A stretch of 54,618 nucleotides of DNA from Blautia glucerasea (GCF_020537505.1 NZ_JAJBMO010000028.1:1-54618); one strand, 5' to 3'. Counted from the stretch's first letter, positions 15,718 to 25,314 are shown. Notes: generated by a model from the letters alone, not told the origin. Made by a program: numbers and translations.

Positions 15718-16365
15718 TTATGCGAAAAAATCCAGGATCTCTTCTGCAGAATCTACAATTTTAAGTGGATGGGCATTCTCTAATTCTCCCTCAGTTCCAT
15801 ATCCATAGGAAACTGCGATGCATGCAAGCCCTGCACGTCTTGCTCCAAACACATCATGCTCTTTATCCCCCACCATGATCACCTGATCTCTATGCACCCC
15901 AAGTCCCAGACGCTTCAGGGTTTCCTCGATCACTTCTGTCTTATTGGTTCTGCCGCCCTCTGGCTCACTTCCAACCATCTCATCAAAATAGGAATCAATA
16001 TGGAAATATTCCGCCACGATCTTCACGAAATTCTCCGGCTTGGAAGACGCAATGGCAAGCTTGTATCCTCTTTTTTTCAGTCCGGATAACATTTCCGGGA
16101 TACCAGGATACAGTTTATTCTCATAAATGCCAACTGGTGCATATCGTTCTCTGTAAATTGCAACTGCCTTTCCAGCAGTCTCTTCATCAATTCCTGCATA
16201 CTCCTGAAACTGCTCCAAAAGGGGCGGTCCAACGAAAATGCGTAGCTTCTGAAGATCCGGTTCTGGCTTTCCCACCTTCTCCAGAGCATATTGTACAGAC
16301 TTGGTAATTCCCTCACCTGAATCCGTAAGCGTTCCGTCCAGGTCAAATAAAATGGCTTTATACAT
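15718..16365 (-). CDS. HAD-family hydrolase (phosphoglycolate phosphatase-like)
   Basis: This is a 215-residue haloacid-dehalogenase phosphatase. Motif I DLDGTLTDSG is at residues 8-17 (nucleophile Asp8), motif II is in LAIASSKPE, and motif III/IV is IMVGDKEHDVFGARRAG near residue 165. The four-helix cap of subfamily I lies between motifs I and II. This form resembles GpH/PpaX-type phosphatases; the substrate is uncertain. ATG 16365 is chosen from AGGAGG upstream, although the frame opens earlier. It precedes the CPBP gene on the same transcript. Confidence 0.88.
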   Translation of the reverse strand: MYKAILFDLDGTLTDSGEGITKSVQYALEKVGKPEPDLQKLRIFVGPPLLEQFQEYAGIDEETAGKAVAIYRERYAPVGIYENKLYPGIPEMLSGLKKRGYKLAIASSKPENFVKIVAEYFHIDSYFDEMVGSEPEGGRTNKTEVIEETLKRLGLGVHRDQVIMVGDKEHDVFGARRAGLACIAVSYGYGTEGELENAHPLKIVDSAEEILDFFA

Positions 16366-16482
16366 CTGTGTTTTGCCTCCTGTATGATCAAGTATTTTCA
16401 AAACGGACATGTCGCCTGCCGGCGGCATCACCATATATGAAAGTCAGCTATCCTTAACAAGCATTTCGCTATATGGTTGTTA

Positions 16483-16488
16483 ATTATA
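16483..16488 (-). promoter_or_regulatory. Extended -10 promoter for the HAD-CPBP operon
   Basis: TATAAT is preceded by TGC (extended -10), with a weak -35 (TGGACG) 17 bases further up. It lies about 120 bases before the HAD start. Confidence 0.5.
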
Positions 16489-16525
16489 GCATCATTTCTT
16501 TCCAGCGTCCAGATGGCAAAATCCT

Positions 16526-17563
16526 TTAAAACTCCCATACAGGCATCAGCACGATTCTCCTCCCATCTATTACCGCAAGCAGGTTTATCCTGTTCCTCTT
16601 CCTGATAACCGGCTGGTCAAATATAAGGGTATCTCCTTCCTGGTGAAAAAAAATTTCCTCATCATTGAAACGTAAAGATAAAATTGTGACATCCTGATCT
16701 TCCGCTCTTCTTATGATCCGGATCCTGGGATATTCGTTCTCAGGGACAAACTCCGGGTGTTCGAAATATATGTTTTTATTATTGTTTTCTGTTATTTTTT
16801 CATGAATATCTTTATTTTCATCATTACTGTTATAGAATTTCAGCTCAGGTGAAGTTTTTGCCATTCCAATCGCGGTGGATACCGTTCCAAATGCCGTAAA
16901 TTTCCGACGATCAACGGCACTTTCTACTTTTGGGATTTTCGAATTTATTGTTTTCTCGTCTGTTTTTGAGGGATTCTCGTCTTTCTTTTCACTGGGAAGC
17001 GATTGCCCTTCACTGGAAGCAGCAGAATTTAACGTTTCTTCCTTACTTTTAAAATCTTTTCTTTTTGCATTATCGTTTGCATTTGCAGGATTGTCAGTTT
17101 TTTTATTTTTGGCGCTGTTATTCGCCAGTGAGGCTACATCAGCACTACTTTCTGTATCGCTGCTTTTTCCACTACTTTCCGTTTTCGACTGACTTGCTTC
17201 TCCGGTATTACTATTGTTGTTATTATTGTGGGAATTATCACCGCCACTATTAGCGCTGTCATTATTGCTGACATTACTATTGTTATTACTGCTCTCGTTG
17301 CTGCACTCATTATTACGTTCATTACTGCTCTTATTAACACTTTCCGGCTTTTCTTCACGGCTGCTCTCACTATCTTTTAACTCTGGTTCCGTCGTTTCCT
17401 GGCTTTCTCCAGATCCTTCCTCCCAGTTTTCAAATATGTCTTCCTCTGCTCCAATGTCGATATCAAATCCTCCAAACTCCCCGGCGTAGAGGCAGCGCCC
17501 ACCGCCGCCTGTCATAAGCAAAGTCATTATCATAACCAGGCATATTTTAGTCCATCTTTTCAC
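16526..17563 (-). CDS. Secreted Asn/Ser-rich protein of unknown function
   Basis: This 345-residue protein has an N-terminal signal peptide (KICLVMIMTLLMTGGGG, cleavage likely after CLYA). A low-complexity linker rich in Ser, Asn, Glu and Lys follows (residues 45-215), including NNSNVSNNDS and HNNNNN runs. The compact C-terminal domain (about 270-345) is predicted beta-rich, with IRIIRRAEDQDVTILSLRF and INLLAVIDGRR. No family is recognised. It starts 6 bases after the kinase stop, so the two are co-translated. It may be an extracytoplasmic partner or target pathway component of that kinase; this is inference. Confidence 0.7.
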   Translation of the reverse strand: MKRWTKICLVMIMTLLMTGGGGRCLYAGEFGGFDIDIGAEEDIFENWEEGSGESQETTEPELKDSESSREEKPESVNKSSNERNNECSNESSNNNSNVSNNDSANSGGDNSHNNNNNSNTGEASQSKTESSGKSSDTESSADVASLANNSAKNKKTDNPANANDNAKRKDFKSKEETLNSAASSEGQSLPSEKKDENPSKTDEKTINSKIPKVESAVDRRKFTAFGTVSTAIGMAKTSPELKFYNSNDENKDIHEKITENNNKNIYFEHPEFVPENEYPRIRIIRRAEDQDVTILSLRFNDEEIFFHQEGDTLIFDQPVIRKRNRINLLAVIDGRRIVLMPVWEF

Positions 17564-17569
17564 TTTTCC

Positions 17570-18829
17570 TCACCCTTCCAGATCTTCCATCTGCTTCTCC
17601 CACATTTCTATGCTTTCACAGCCCTTCCCATCTGCCCCGCTGCTTTTGTATAAGGCCAGCAGCCTTCTGGCAGAACGCACTTGTCCTCTTCTTAAAAGAA
17701 ACAGGCCATACTTGCCATACCCATTGGCATACCCCGGCGCATACAAAAGCAGCTGTTCATAATATACAGCTGACCGTTCCCACTCTTTCATTACCTCTGC
17801 GTTGGCAGCCAGCAGTAAAAGCAATTTCCGCTGTTCTTCATCTTTCGTATATTCCTTTTGCAGTTTTTGCAAACCTTGTTCTACTTGTTCACATTTTTTA
17901 ATTAAAATTCCATTCCCGTCCTTCTCCTGGCTCATTCCCACTTCTTCTAAATCCAATTCCGACGGTTCCGGCTCCTTTTCCAGCATCTGATAATACCCTT
18001 CTGTCACTTCTGCCAATGCGCATTCAAAAGATACAGGGCGCTCCGAACTGGCAAGCAGCACACCTGCTGCCAGAAGGATTCCCGCAGTTCCAATTGCCAC
18101 CGCAATGTTTTTGCGGACGTGTCCTCCTCTTTTTCCTATGGATGTCAGCATTTTACGTGCCCTGGCCGCGCTTTGGAACCGTCGCTTCTCCTGGGGCTGA
18201 ATACACTTATAAAGAAACAACCCCAGCCCCGGCACCTTCCACAGAACCCCAAGCCAGTGTTTTCCCATCAGCATCTGCATGGTTTTCCCAAATGCATACA
18301 GATCACTGACACCGTTCACTTTTCCCTCATACTGCTCCGGCGCGGCAAAGCCTTCTGTTCCCATACAGATCCGCTGATTTTCCCCAAATCCAAACATCGC
18401 ACTTCCAAAATCCACCAGATACAGTTTACCGGAATCCGAGAGCATAAGATTATCCGGCTTCAGATCTCCATAATAGATCGGCGGCTTTTGTCCGTGAAGA
18501 TATTCCAGAACGGAAAGAACTGTATCTCCATAAGAAAGAAGCTCCTCTGCGGAAAAAGTATGCCCCTCCTTACGCAACTGGCCCAGGGATTTACCCCGGA
18601 TATACTCCATCACAAGATAACAGTGCTCTCCATTTTCCACGTAATCTACCATCCGTGGAATGGAGGGGTGCTCCAAAAGGCGCAGCAGCCTGGCCTCCCG
18701 TTTTTTCTCAATAGGAAGCTCCTTCACCGCCCAGTAATTTCCAAGTTCCATATCCCTGGCCAGATAAAGATTTCCCTCTCCGCCCGAACCTACCTGCTCC
18801 AGGATACAGTAACGCATTTTTAAGATCAT
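17570..18829 (-). CDS. Membrane-anchored serine/threonine protein kinase
   Basis: This is a Hanks-type kinase of about 419 residues. It has the P-loop VGSGGEGNLYLA, catalytic Lys in WAVKELP, catalytic loop YYGDLKPDNLML (the usual HRD replaced by YGD), DFG in LVDFGSAMFG, and GTEGFAAPEQYEG as activation segment. One membrane helix (KNIAVAIGTAGILLAAGVLLA) at about 240 separates it from an external region with helical TPR-like repeats (SAVYYEQLLLYAPGYANGYG). It has no PASTA repeats, unlike PrkC. The start could be ATG 18829 or 18817; the region upstream opens further but is not kinase-like. The secreted protein is encoded directly after. Confidence 0.85.
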   Translation of the reverse strand: MILKMRYCILEQVGSGGEGNLYLARDMELGNYWAVKELPIEKKREARLLRLLEHPSIPRMVDYVENGEHCYLVMEYIRGKSLGQLRKEGHTFSAEELLSYGDTVLSVLEYLHGQKPPIYYGDLKPDNLMLSDSGKLYLVDFGSAMFGFGENQRICMGTEGFAAPEQYEGKVNGVSDLYAFGKTMQMLMGKHWLGVLWKVPGLGLFLYKCIQPQEKRRFQSAARARKMLTSIGKRGGHVRKNIAVAIGTAGILLAAGVLLASSERPVSFECALAEVTEGYYQMLEKEPEPSELDLEEVGMSQEKDGNGILIKKCEQVEQGLQKLQKEYTKDEEQRKLLLLLAANAEVMKEWERSAVYYEQLLLYAPGYANGYGKYGLFLLRRGQVRSARRLLALYKSSGADGKGCESIEMWEKQMEDLEG

Positions 18830-19035
18830 GCCTGTAAGATTGATGATAACCACCTCTTTTTCGTAAAAAAACAAAAACTGCCAAGCAATAAAAATAATTA
18901 AGTGAATGCTGCCGATGAATCCCGGCAAATGATAAATAAGAGTAACTGTGAAGGTTCTGAACAGTTACAAATAAGATAAAATGAATGATTCTGAAATGCC
19001 AGTTCTTTACTCCTGACATTTAAGATGTAATCAGA

Positions 19036-19064
19036 ATTATAACACCTGAATCAGTTGCTGAAAA
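19036..19064 (-). promoter_or_regulatory. Promoter upstream of the kinase gene
   Basis: -10 TATAAT (19036-19041) and -35 TTTTCA (19059-19064) have a 17-base spacer. It leaves an untranslated leader of about 200 bases before the kinase start. No further element was identified in the leader. Confidence 0.5.
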
Positions 19065-19092
19065 GTACTTTATAAAATTTTTATTGTTTTAT

Positions 19093-19128
19093 AAAACGCC
19101 GCACAAGAATGATCTCATACGGCGTTTT
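19093..19128 (-). terminator. Terminator of the MarR-ABC operon
   Basis: The stem AAAACGCCG/CGGCGTTTT has an 18-base loop, directly downstream of the frameshifted ABC gene. Confidence 0.8.
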
Positions 19129-19153
19129 GCCAAAACCTATGTTAGCTTGTTTC

Positions 19154-20855
19154 TCAGATCTGAATAGTTCGTCCCAGCTCCGCAGAAGTTCTGTGGGAAA
19201 TAGAAATAACCGTACGGTCTTTTGCCACACGCTTCAGCGCTGCCAGCACGCTCTTCTCTGTCTCTGCGTCAAGGTTCGCAGTAATCTCATCCAGAAGCAG
19301 CATCTTGGGCTCTGCCACAGCAGCTCTGGCGATGGATAACAGCTGCCACTGTCCCTGGGAAAAAATCTCCGGGGGTACAATATGTGTCATAACCATTTTC
19401 CAGACTCTCAATTGCCTCTTTTAATCCGGTAAGCTCTGCCACTGCCTTTACCTGGCGGTCTGAGATCCGCCCATCAAATAATGTGATCTGATCCCGCACC
19501 GTTCCAGGCACCATGTGAAACGTCTGCTCCACATAGCCAAAGAGCGTTCGTCTGTCCCCAGCCTTCACAGCTGTTGCCGGAATCCCATGGATCAGCACTT
19601 TTCCCTGATCTGGCTCGTAAAGGCCAAGGAGCAGTTTTAATATGGTGCTTTTTCCTGCGCCGGTGCGCCCAAGGAGTGTCACCTGATCGGTGTCCATCAC
19701 CTTGAAATTCAAGTGTTCCAGCACCACATGCTCGTCATAGCCGAAGGTCACATTCTGAAATTCCACAAAGGGAACCTCATCCTCTCCAGACTTCCCAACC
19801 ACATTCACAGCTGCCGCATCTTTGGCTGACTCTGAAACGCCTTTATCTGCAACTGACAGTTCTTTCACTTCCTGCAGTCCATCTTTCTTCTCTTCCAGTC
19901 CAAAGAATTCATTAATCCTATGGATTCCCGCCACCGCAAACTGAATGGTCTGAATCTCCATTCCCAGACTTTCCACGGGTGTAAAGATCTGTGAAATGTA
20001 ATTAGTCACTGCCACTGCAGTTCCAGCAGACATTCCGAAAAAGGTCAGCACCGTCCTGTTTCCAGATGCGGAAAGCAGCATCACAGCCGCAACCACGACC
20101 GCGTTCAAAATCAGAATCACCGGGGAATATACAGCATCATAAAAATTAGTTCTCTCCATAGCTGCATAACTCTCCCCAATATACGTGTCGTAACGCTTTT
20201 CCATATATGTTTCCCGGGCAAGGTTGTGAATCGTACGGATATTGTGAAGGGTCTCCGGCACATGCCCGGAAGCTCTTCCCACGGCCTTTCGGTTCTCAAT
20301 CTGAGCCGCCAGCATATTTTTCTGCACATGTCTGGTAAACCAGAGCAGAAATGGCAATATGACAAGCAGTACCACCATAAGGCCTTTATTTTCAAACCAG
20401 ATCACCACCAGAATACTGATGATCTTGCAGGCATCTGCAAACATACTGATAATTCCTGAGGTAAAAAGATTCTCCACCGTATCCACATCCCCGACAAAAC
20501 GGGAAACCAAAGTTCCTGGTTCCAACCCGGTCAGATTATCAGAGGTAAGCCTTCCAAATTTCTCCATAAGACTGCTCCGAAGGGCATGGGTGATTTTCTG
20601 TCCAAATACAGTCAGAAGACCTTCCCTTGCGGATTCCATGATTCCGGTAAGTGCAAGCATTACAAAATAAAGGAGAATGCTCCAGAAGACCACGTTTTTT
20701 CCAGCTGTGATCGTATCTACGATTTTGGCCAGGACCAGCGGAGGAATCAGGGCTGTTACAACGGCTCCTATCACTGCAAGAACGATACCTATGGACAGCC
20801 ATTTCTGCTGCAGAACTGTTTTCCAGATAACTTTTTTCACCTGATTTTTCTTCAT
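19154..20855 (-). pseudogene. ABC exporter (membrane + ATPase) with a +1 frameshift
   Basis: This is the second half of a heterodimeric ABC exporter. Six membrane helices span residues 1-330, Walker A is GRTGAGKSTILKLL at about 400, and the sequence is intact to SLENGYDTYCTP. There a run of five C on the minus strand (19371-19375) shifts the frame. With four C it would continue EIFSQGQWQLLSIARAA, then LLLDEITANLD (Walker B) and SISHR. The downstream part is complete in the other frame to 19154. This is either a real inactivating or slippage-prone tract, or a sequence error. ATG 20855 overlaps the partner's stop (ATGA). Confidence 0.8.
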
Positions 20856-22654
20856 TTTGCCGAACCTCCTTCCTCTGTAAATAATTTCTGATACTCAGGT
20901 ACCCTGGCAAGCAGTTCCTCATGAGTGCCCACCACCGTTTTTCCATCTTCCATCCAGATGATCTGATCCATCTGTGGGAACAGATACAGACGATGGGAAA
21001 TCAGCAGCACAATGCTCTCCCTGGACTGCTCTTTCAAATTAGCAAAAATCTGTCTCTCTGTGCTCTTATCCAAAGCGGAAAATGGATCATCCAGGATCAG
21101 AACCGGTTTCTTATGGCATAGGGTTCTGGCAAGGGCAAGACGTTTTCCCTGACCGCCGGAAAGACGGACACCGCCGTTTCCAACCAGGGTCTGGATGCCA
21201 TCGTCCATCTCCTTTACTTCCTCATCCATGCAGACCATTTTCAGAAAATCATCCGGATTTTTCTTTTCACCCATAAGAACGTTATTTTCCACGCTGTCAT
21301 TAAACAGCTCTGGATCATGGCCCAAATAGCCAATGATACTTGTACGCTGGGACGGCTTCATATTCTGAAATTCTTCGCCATCCACCAGGATCTGACCCTC
21401 ATATGGATATTCGCACAAAAATGCCTTTCCTAAAGTGGATTTTCCGCAGGCAACCGGCCCGGTAATCCCGATCATCTGCCCCTTTTCAGCTTGGAAAGAA
21501 ATATCTTTCAGAATCAGTTTTCCGTCTGGGTAAGCAAAATTCAGATGGCGGACCTGCAATTGTTCCACGCTCCGGCAACGGATTTCTGACTGAGCTATCT
21601 CCTGTTTTGCCACTTCCCCATTTTCCGGAATTCCGAACACATTTTTCTCACTCTGTGTACTTTCCTCCTGCTTCGTCAAAAGCGGCTTGATCCTTTTCCA
21701 GGAAACCTGCGCCTTGTGCACTGCATTAAACAGCTTCGCTGCACTGGAGGACTTCACGTACAGCTTCACAAAACATGCCAGAAATGTGGTAAAGGAAGCA
21801 ATGGTCCATGTGCTCCAGCCAGTTCCCAACACATTTTTCTGACCGAAATACAGAATAAACAGAACGCCCACCATGGAAATGATCCGATATACCGGCGGCA
21901 TTACAGAATTCCAGATATTGGCCTTTACTGCTGATTTTTCATAAGAAGTCAGATTCTCCTCGTAAGCCTGCTGCCGCTCCTGCTCACATCCGAAGACACG
22001 GTATGTAATGGCGTTCTCCGCCCTGTCCAAAGTGGCATTGCTCAGGTATCCTGACTGCTCTTTGTATGCAGCCCCGGTCCTCTGGATCATCTTTTTCATC
22101 TTTTCCGCTGTCATATAGGAAATTGGCGGGAAAATCATGCAAAGTAAAGCAAGCCGGAAATCATACCACAAAAGCATCCCTGCATAAGCAGCAAGGGCAA
22201 CTCCTGTATCAAAAATCTCCGTGGTAAACTTACGCATTCCCTCTACGCAGTCATCCACATCCAGGATTGCCTTGGTCATAATGCTTCCCTCGCCCTCTTC
22301 CCGAAGGCTTGCACGGCTTTTCCTTACCAGACTTGCATACAGAATTTCCTTCATTCTGCGGTTTACATTATTTGCAAAACGCCGCACATAAAAACGCTTA
22401 ATGTATCTGGCGATCTGAACAACTGCAATGGCGATCACATAGCCAAGCACCAGAACCAGCATATCGGAAAACGCTCCCAGCCCTTTCAGGATCTCCACCA
22501 GACAGCCGGTCATTTTTCCCTCAAACCAGGGGCCTGCCAAAAGACCGATGTTGTAGATCAAACCGGAGATGGTCACAGTCAGAAGCACCTTCCACTCTTC
22601 CTTAAAGTAGGAGATCACCCTGTCCGGCTGGAATCCTCTGCTCTTATTCTTCAT
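20852..22654 (-). CDS. ABC exporter, membrane and ATP-binding subunit
   Basis: This is the first half of a heterodimeric ABC exporter, 600 residues. Membrane helices span about 25-315. Walker A is GPVACGKSTLGKAFL at about 400, the signature VRLSGGQGKRLALARTL, and the Walker B LILDDPFSALDK with His in LLISHRLYLF. Here the signature LSGGQ is canonical, whereas the partner has the degenerate FSQGQ, the usual asymmetry of BmrCD/LmrCD-type heterodimers. The start at ATG 22654 is preceded by GAGGTG and overlaps the MarR gene. A multidrug or peptide substrate is likely. Confidence 0.9.
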   Translation of the reverse strand: MKNKSRGFQPDRVISYFKEEWKVLLTVTISGLIYNIGLLAGPWFEGKMTGCLVEILKGLGAFSDMLVLVLGYVIAIAVVQIARYIKRFYVRRFANNVNRRMKEILYASLVRKSRASLREEGEGSIMTKAILDVDDCVEGMRKFTTEIFDTGVALAAYAGMLLWYDFRLALLCMIFPPISYMTAEKMKKMIQRTGAAYKEQSGYLSNATLDRAENAITYRVFGCEQERQQAYEENLTSYEKSAVKANIWNSVMPPVYRIISMVGVLFILYFGQKNVLGTGWSTWTIASFTTFLACFVKLYVKSSSAAKLFNAVHKAQVSWKRIKPLLTKQEESTQSEKNVFGIPENGEVAKQEIAQSEIRCRSVEQLQVRHLNFAYPDGKLILKDISFQAEKGQMIGITGPVACGKSTLGKAFLCEYPYEGQILVDGEEFQNMKPSQRTSIIGYLGHDPELFNDSVENNVLMGEKKNPDDFLKMVCMDEEVKEMDDGIQTLVGNGGVRLSGGQGKRLALARTLCHKKPVLILDDPFSALDKSTERQIFANLKEQSRESIVLLISHRLYLFPQMDQIIWMEDGKTVVGTHEELLARVPEYQKLFTEEGGSAK

Positions 22655-23132
22655 CTTCCGGCACCTCATCTCTGCATTCCATCACCTTGCGCGCCACATC
22701 TGGAAATCCAGCCTGACGCTGTCGTTTTGATTTCCAGTAAAGGGTATCTAAGGTTTTACAAAATGCCTCTTTTTCATCTTCCGGAAGTTCTTCTAATAAC
22801 CACTCATAAAAAATGGTCTCAATCTGTGCTTTTGAGTTTTTTAGATCTTCCGCTTTCGCTGTGGCATATAACAACTGGCTTCTGCCGTCTTCCGGATTTG
22901 GTTTTCTGATCAGATAGCCTTTGTTCTCCAGGCTGGCCACACGCTTTGCCGCTGCCCCTTTATCAATTTTCAGGGACTCTCTCATCACCGTCTGCGTCAC
23001 CCCCGGATTGTGCCGGATAAAATGTATCACGTCAAATTCAGCTGTACCGATTCCGTCTTCTTTCATCATCTGTACGGTGAACTTGCTGACTTCACGGGCG
23101 ATCTTGGTCATTTTTCGCTGAGTACTGTCCAT
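22644..23132 (-). CDS. MarR-family transcriptional regulator
   Basis: This is a 162-residue winged-helix regulator. The DNA-binding region is FDVIHFIRHNPGVTQTVMRESLKIDKGAAAKRVASLENKGYLIR (residues about 33-76), followed by the wing NPEDGRSQLLYAT. It heads the operon with two ABC exporter genes, overlapping the first by 11 bases, the classic layout of a repressor controlling its own drug exporter. ATG 23132 follows AAAGGAG. A large inverted repeat lies in its promoter region. Confidence 0.92.
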   Translation of the reverse strand: MDSTQRKMTKIAREVSKFTVQMMKEDGIGTAEFDVIHFIRHNPGVTQTVMRESLKIDKGAAAKRVASLENKGYLIRKPNPEDGRSQLLYATAKAEDLKNSKAQIETIFYEWLLEELPEDEKEAFCKTLDTLYWKSKRQRQAGFPDVARKVMECRDEVPEDEE

Positions 23133-23231
23133 GTATATCTCCTTTCCCTGGTCTGGTAATCTGAATGCGTCTGGAAAATGATCGAAACTCTGCCAGATAT
23201 CAGACTGTCAAATTCTTTCTTACGCACATAT

Positions 23232-23283
23232 TAGTTGTACGTTCAACCAGTTAGGTGATAGTACAACTAAATTACAATGTCAA
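23232..23283 (-). promoter_or_regulatory. MarR operon promoter with inverted-repeat operator
   Basis: The -35 TTGACA (23278-23283) and -10 TATCAC (23255-23260) are 17 bases apart. A perfect 9-bp inverted repeat TAGTTGTAC/GTACAACTA (23232-23240 and 23261-23269) flanks the -10, placing one half-site inside the spacer and the other near the transcript start, suiting MarR repression. Confidence 0.65.
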
Positions 23284-23385
23284 GTAAAATAAAAACTAAC
23301 AGGATAAAATACGCTCTGCATTTTTTCCTCGTTATCGCAGCTAGCCAATTTCCCGTACAAGCACGTACTTGGGCTCACTGCTCAA

Positions 23386-23436
23386 AAAAAAGGGCTGTGC
23401 CCTGCCAATATACATCAGCAGGTTCCACAGCCCTGT
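23386..23436 (-). terminator. argS terminator
   Basis: On the minus strand AGGGCTGT and ACAGCCCT form an outer stem with an inner CCTGC/GCAGG stem, followed by TTTTTTTT. It lies about 80 bases after the argS stop. Confidence 0.8.
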
Positions 23437-23518
23437 AAAACTCTATCTTTTACAAAATAAAATTAACATTTTCCCAATGTCCGTTCCACCAGTCAAAATC
23501 CTCTGGTCAACAGCCCGA

Positions 23519-25285
23519 TCACATCTTATCCGGAGCCTCGAATCCAAGCAGATCAATGCTTGTCTCAAGAACTCTCTTGGTCAGCTGCAGAAGACGGATA
23601 TAGGATTCCTTCTGCGCCTGATTCTCCTCGCTGAGGATCTTAGTCTCATGGTAGAAGCTGTTGAATGCGTTGGAAACCTCATAAATATATGCACAGATCT
23701 TGTGCGGAGCTTTCTCTTCAAAGGCACTCTCGATCATGCTGCCAAATCCGGAAAGCTGAAGCATCAGATTCTTCTCACTGCCATTGGAAGCCGGAAGAAG
23801 CTCACCAGCTTCAAGGTTACCGCCCTCTTCCACGTAACGGTTCAGAATGGATTTAATACGAACGATTGTGTAAAGGATATACGGACCTGTATTTCCCTCG
23901 AAGGAAGTAAAGCGGTCTACATCGAAAATGTAATCCTTTGTCGCCTGGTTGGAAAGATCGCCGTACTTGATTGCCGCCATACCTACGATCTTGGCCGTAT
24001 CTCTTGCATCCTTGTCACGGACACTTCTGTTCTCCACGATCTTGGTGAACATTTCCTCATCAATGTCTGCGATCAGGTTCTCAAGACGCATAACGCCGCC
24101 CTCTCTTGTTTTGAACGGTTTGCCGTCTTTTCCATTCATGGTACCAAAACCAAGGAAAGAAAGCTTGGTATCCTCTTCTACAAGACCAGTCTTTCTTGCG
24201 CAACGGAATACCTGGATAAAATGAAGCTCCTGACGCTTATCAACAACGTAAAGGATCTCATCTGGATGGAACAGCTTCATACGCTCCACGATTGTGGCAA
24301 GGTCCGTTGTGGTGTAAAGAGAAGCACCGTCTGATTTCAGCAGCATACATGGCGGAATCTCCTTGGTGTCTGTCTCCTCTTTTACATCTACCACAAGTGC
24401 GCCCTGGTCCTCATAGGCAAAGCCTTTCTCCTTCATCATCTCTACCATATCCGGAATGTAAGGCTGTGCGTCGGATTCCTTTTTCCACAGGTCAAAAGAT
24501 ACATTTAAGTTTGCATAGTTTCTCTTAAGGTCTGTAACGGAAACGTTCATGATATGGTTCCACAGAGCCATGTAGCCTGGCTTACCCTGCTGAAGAAGGT
24601 GAGTTGCCTCCAGTGCTTCCTGGCGGTATGCCTCATCCTCTTTGGACTTGCCGCTTGCACATGGGTAAATCTCCTCCAGCTCGCTGATGGTAAAGGGAGC
24701 CTCTGTTGGATATTCGCCTGCAAAATTATCATCAAAATATACAAGCTCCGGCTGTCTGTGCTTCAGCTCGGTGATGATCAGTCCCATCTGAAGTCCCCAG
24801 TCTCCAAGATGAACATCACCGATCACCTTGTGACCAACAAAACGGCCGATTCTCTTAATGCTCTCGCCGATGATGGCAGAACGGAGATGTCCTACATGAA
24901 GTGGTTTGGCAACGTTTGGTCCGCCGTAGTCGATGACGATGGTCTTCGGCTCTTTGGCTGTGTCTGCGCCAAGCTTCTCATCTTTTTCCATCTCTTTCAG
25001 ATAATCTGCAAGAAACTCTTCGCTGACCTTCAGGTTGATAAATCCAGGCTTCACCATCTCTTTCATGGAAAATACCTTGGACTCTGCCAGATTGCCAACT
25101 ACGTCGTCTGCGATCATAAATGGAGCTTTCTTATAAGCCTTGGCACCTGCCATAGCACCGTTACACTGGTATTCGCAAAGGTCAGGACGGTTGGAAACGC
25201 CTACTTTACCGTAGGACGGATCGTATCCTGCTTTTTCAAATGCAGCAGAAAGTTCTTCTGCCATGTAGTCTGTAAATTTTTTCAT
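23519..25285 (-). CDS. argS: Arginyl-tRNA synthetase
   Basis: This class I synthetase charges tRNA-Arg. The N-terminal additional domain (residues 1-105) is followed by the HIGH motif as HVGH in GGPNVAKPLHVGHLRSAIIG. The KMSKS region is replaced by FKTREGGVMRLENLI, as usual for many ArgRS. The anticodon-binding (DALR) domain ends the 588-residue protein (RLLQLTKRVLETSIDLLGFEAPDKM). The ATG at 25285 follows AGGAGG, which may be masked by a small hairpin. The gene is monocistronic, with its own promoter and terminator. Confidence 0.96.
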   Translation of the reverse strand: MKKFTDYMAEELSAAFEKAGYDPSYGKVGVSNRPDLCEYQCNGAMAGAKAYKKAPFMIADDVVGNLAESKVFSMKEMVKPGFINLKVSEEFLADYLKEMEKDEKLGADTAKEPKTIVIDYGGPNVAKPLHVGHLRSAIIGESIKRIGRFVGHKVIGDVHLGDWGLQMGLIITELKHRQPELVYFDDNFAGEYPTEAPFTISELEEIYPCASGKSKEDEAYRQEALEATHLLQQGKPGYMALWNHIMNVSVTDLKRNYANLNVSFDLWKKESDAQPYIPDMVEMMKEKGFAYEDQGALVVDVKEETDTKEIPPCMLLKSDGASLYTTTDLATIVERMKLFHPDEILYVVDKRQELHFIQVFRCARKTGLVEEDTKLSFLGFGTMNGKDGKPFKTREGGVMRLENLIADIDEEMFTKIVENRSVRDKDARDTAKIVGMAAIKYGDLSNQATKDYIFDVDRFTSFEGNTGPYILYTIVRIKSILNRYVEEGGNLEAGELLPASNGSEKNLMLQLSGFGSMIESAFEEKAPHKICAYIYEVSNAFNSFYHETKILSEENQAQKESYIRLLQLTKRVLETSIDLLGFEAPDKM

Positions 25286-25290
25286 AAATC

Positions 25291-25314
25291 CTCCTAAATT
25301 CCCTTCTTAGGGAG
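25291..25314 (-). promoter_or_regulatory. Hairpin masking the argS ribosome site
   Basis: On the minus strand CTCCCTAA pairs with TTAGGAG, which includes most of the AGGAGG ribosome site (one bulge). The loop is about 9 bases. It could couple argS translation to a signal or merely be a weak structure. Confidence 0.4.

Noticed and set aside
17200..17420. Plus-strand ORFs rich in Leu opposite the secreted protein gene
   Set aside because: Shadow of the low-complexity Asn/Ser coding on the minus strand.
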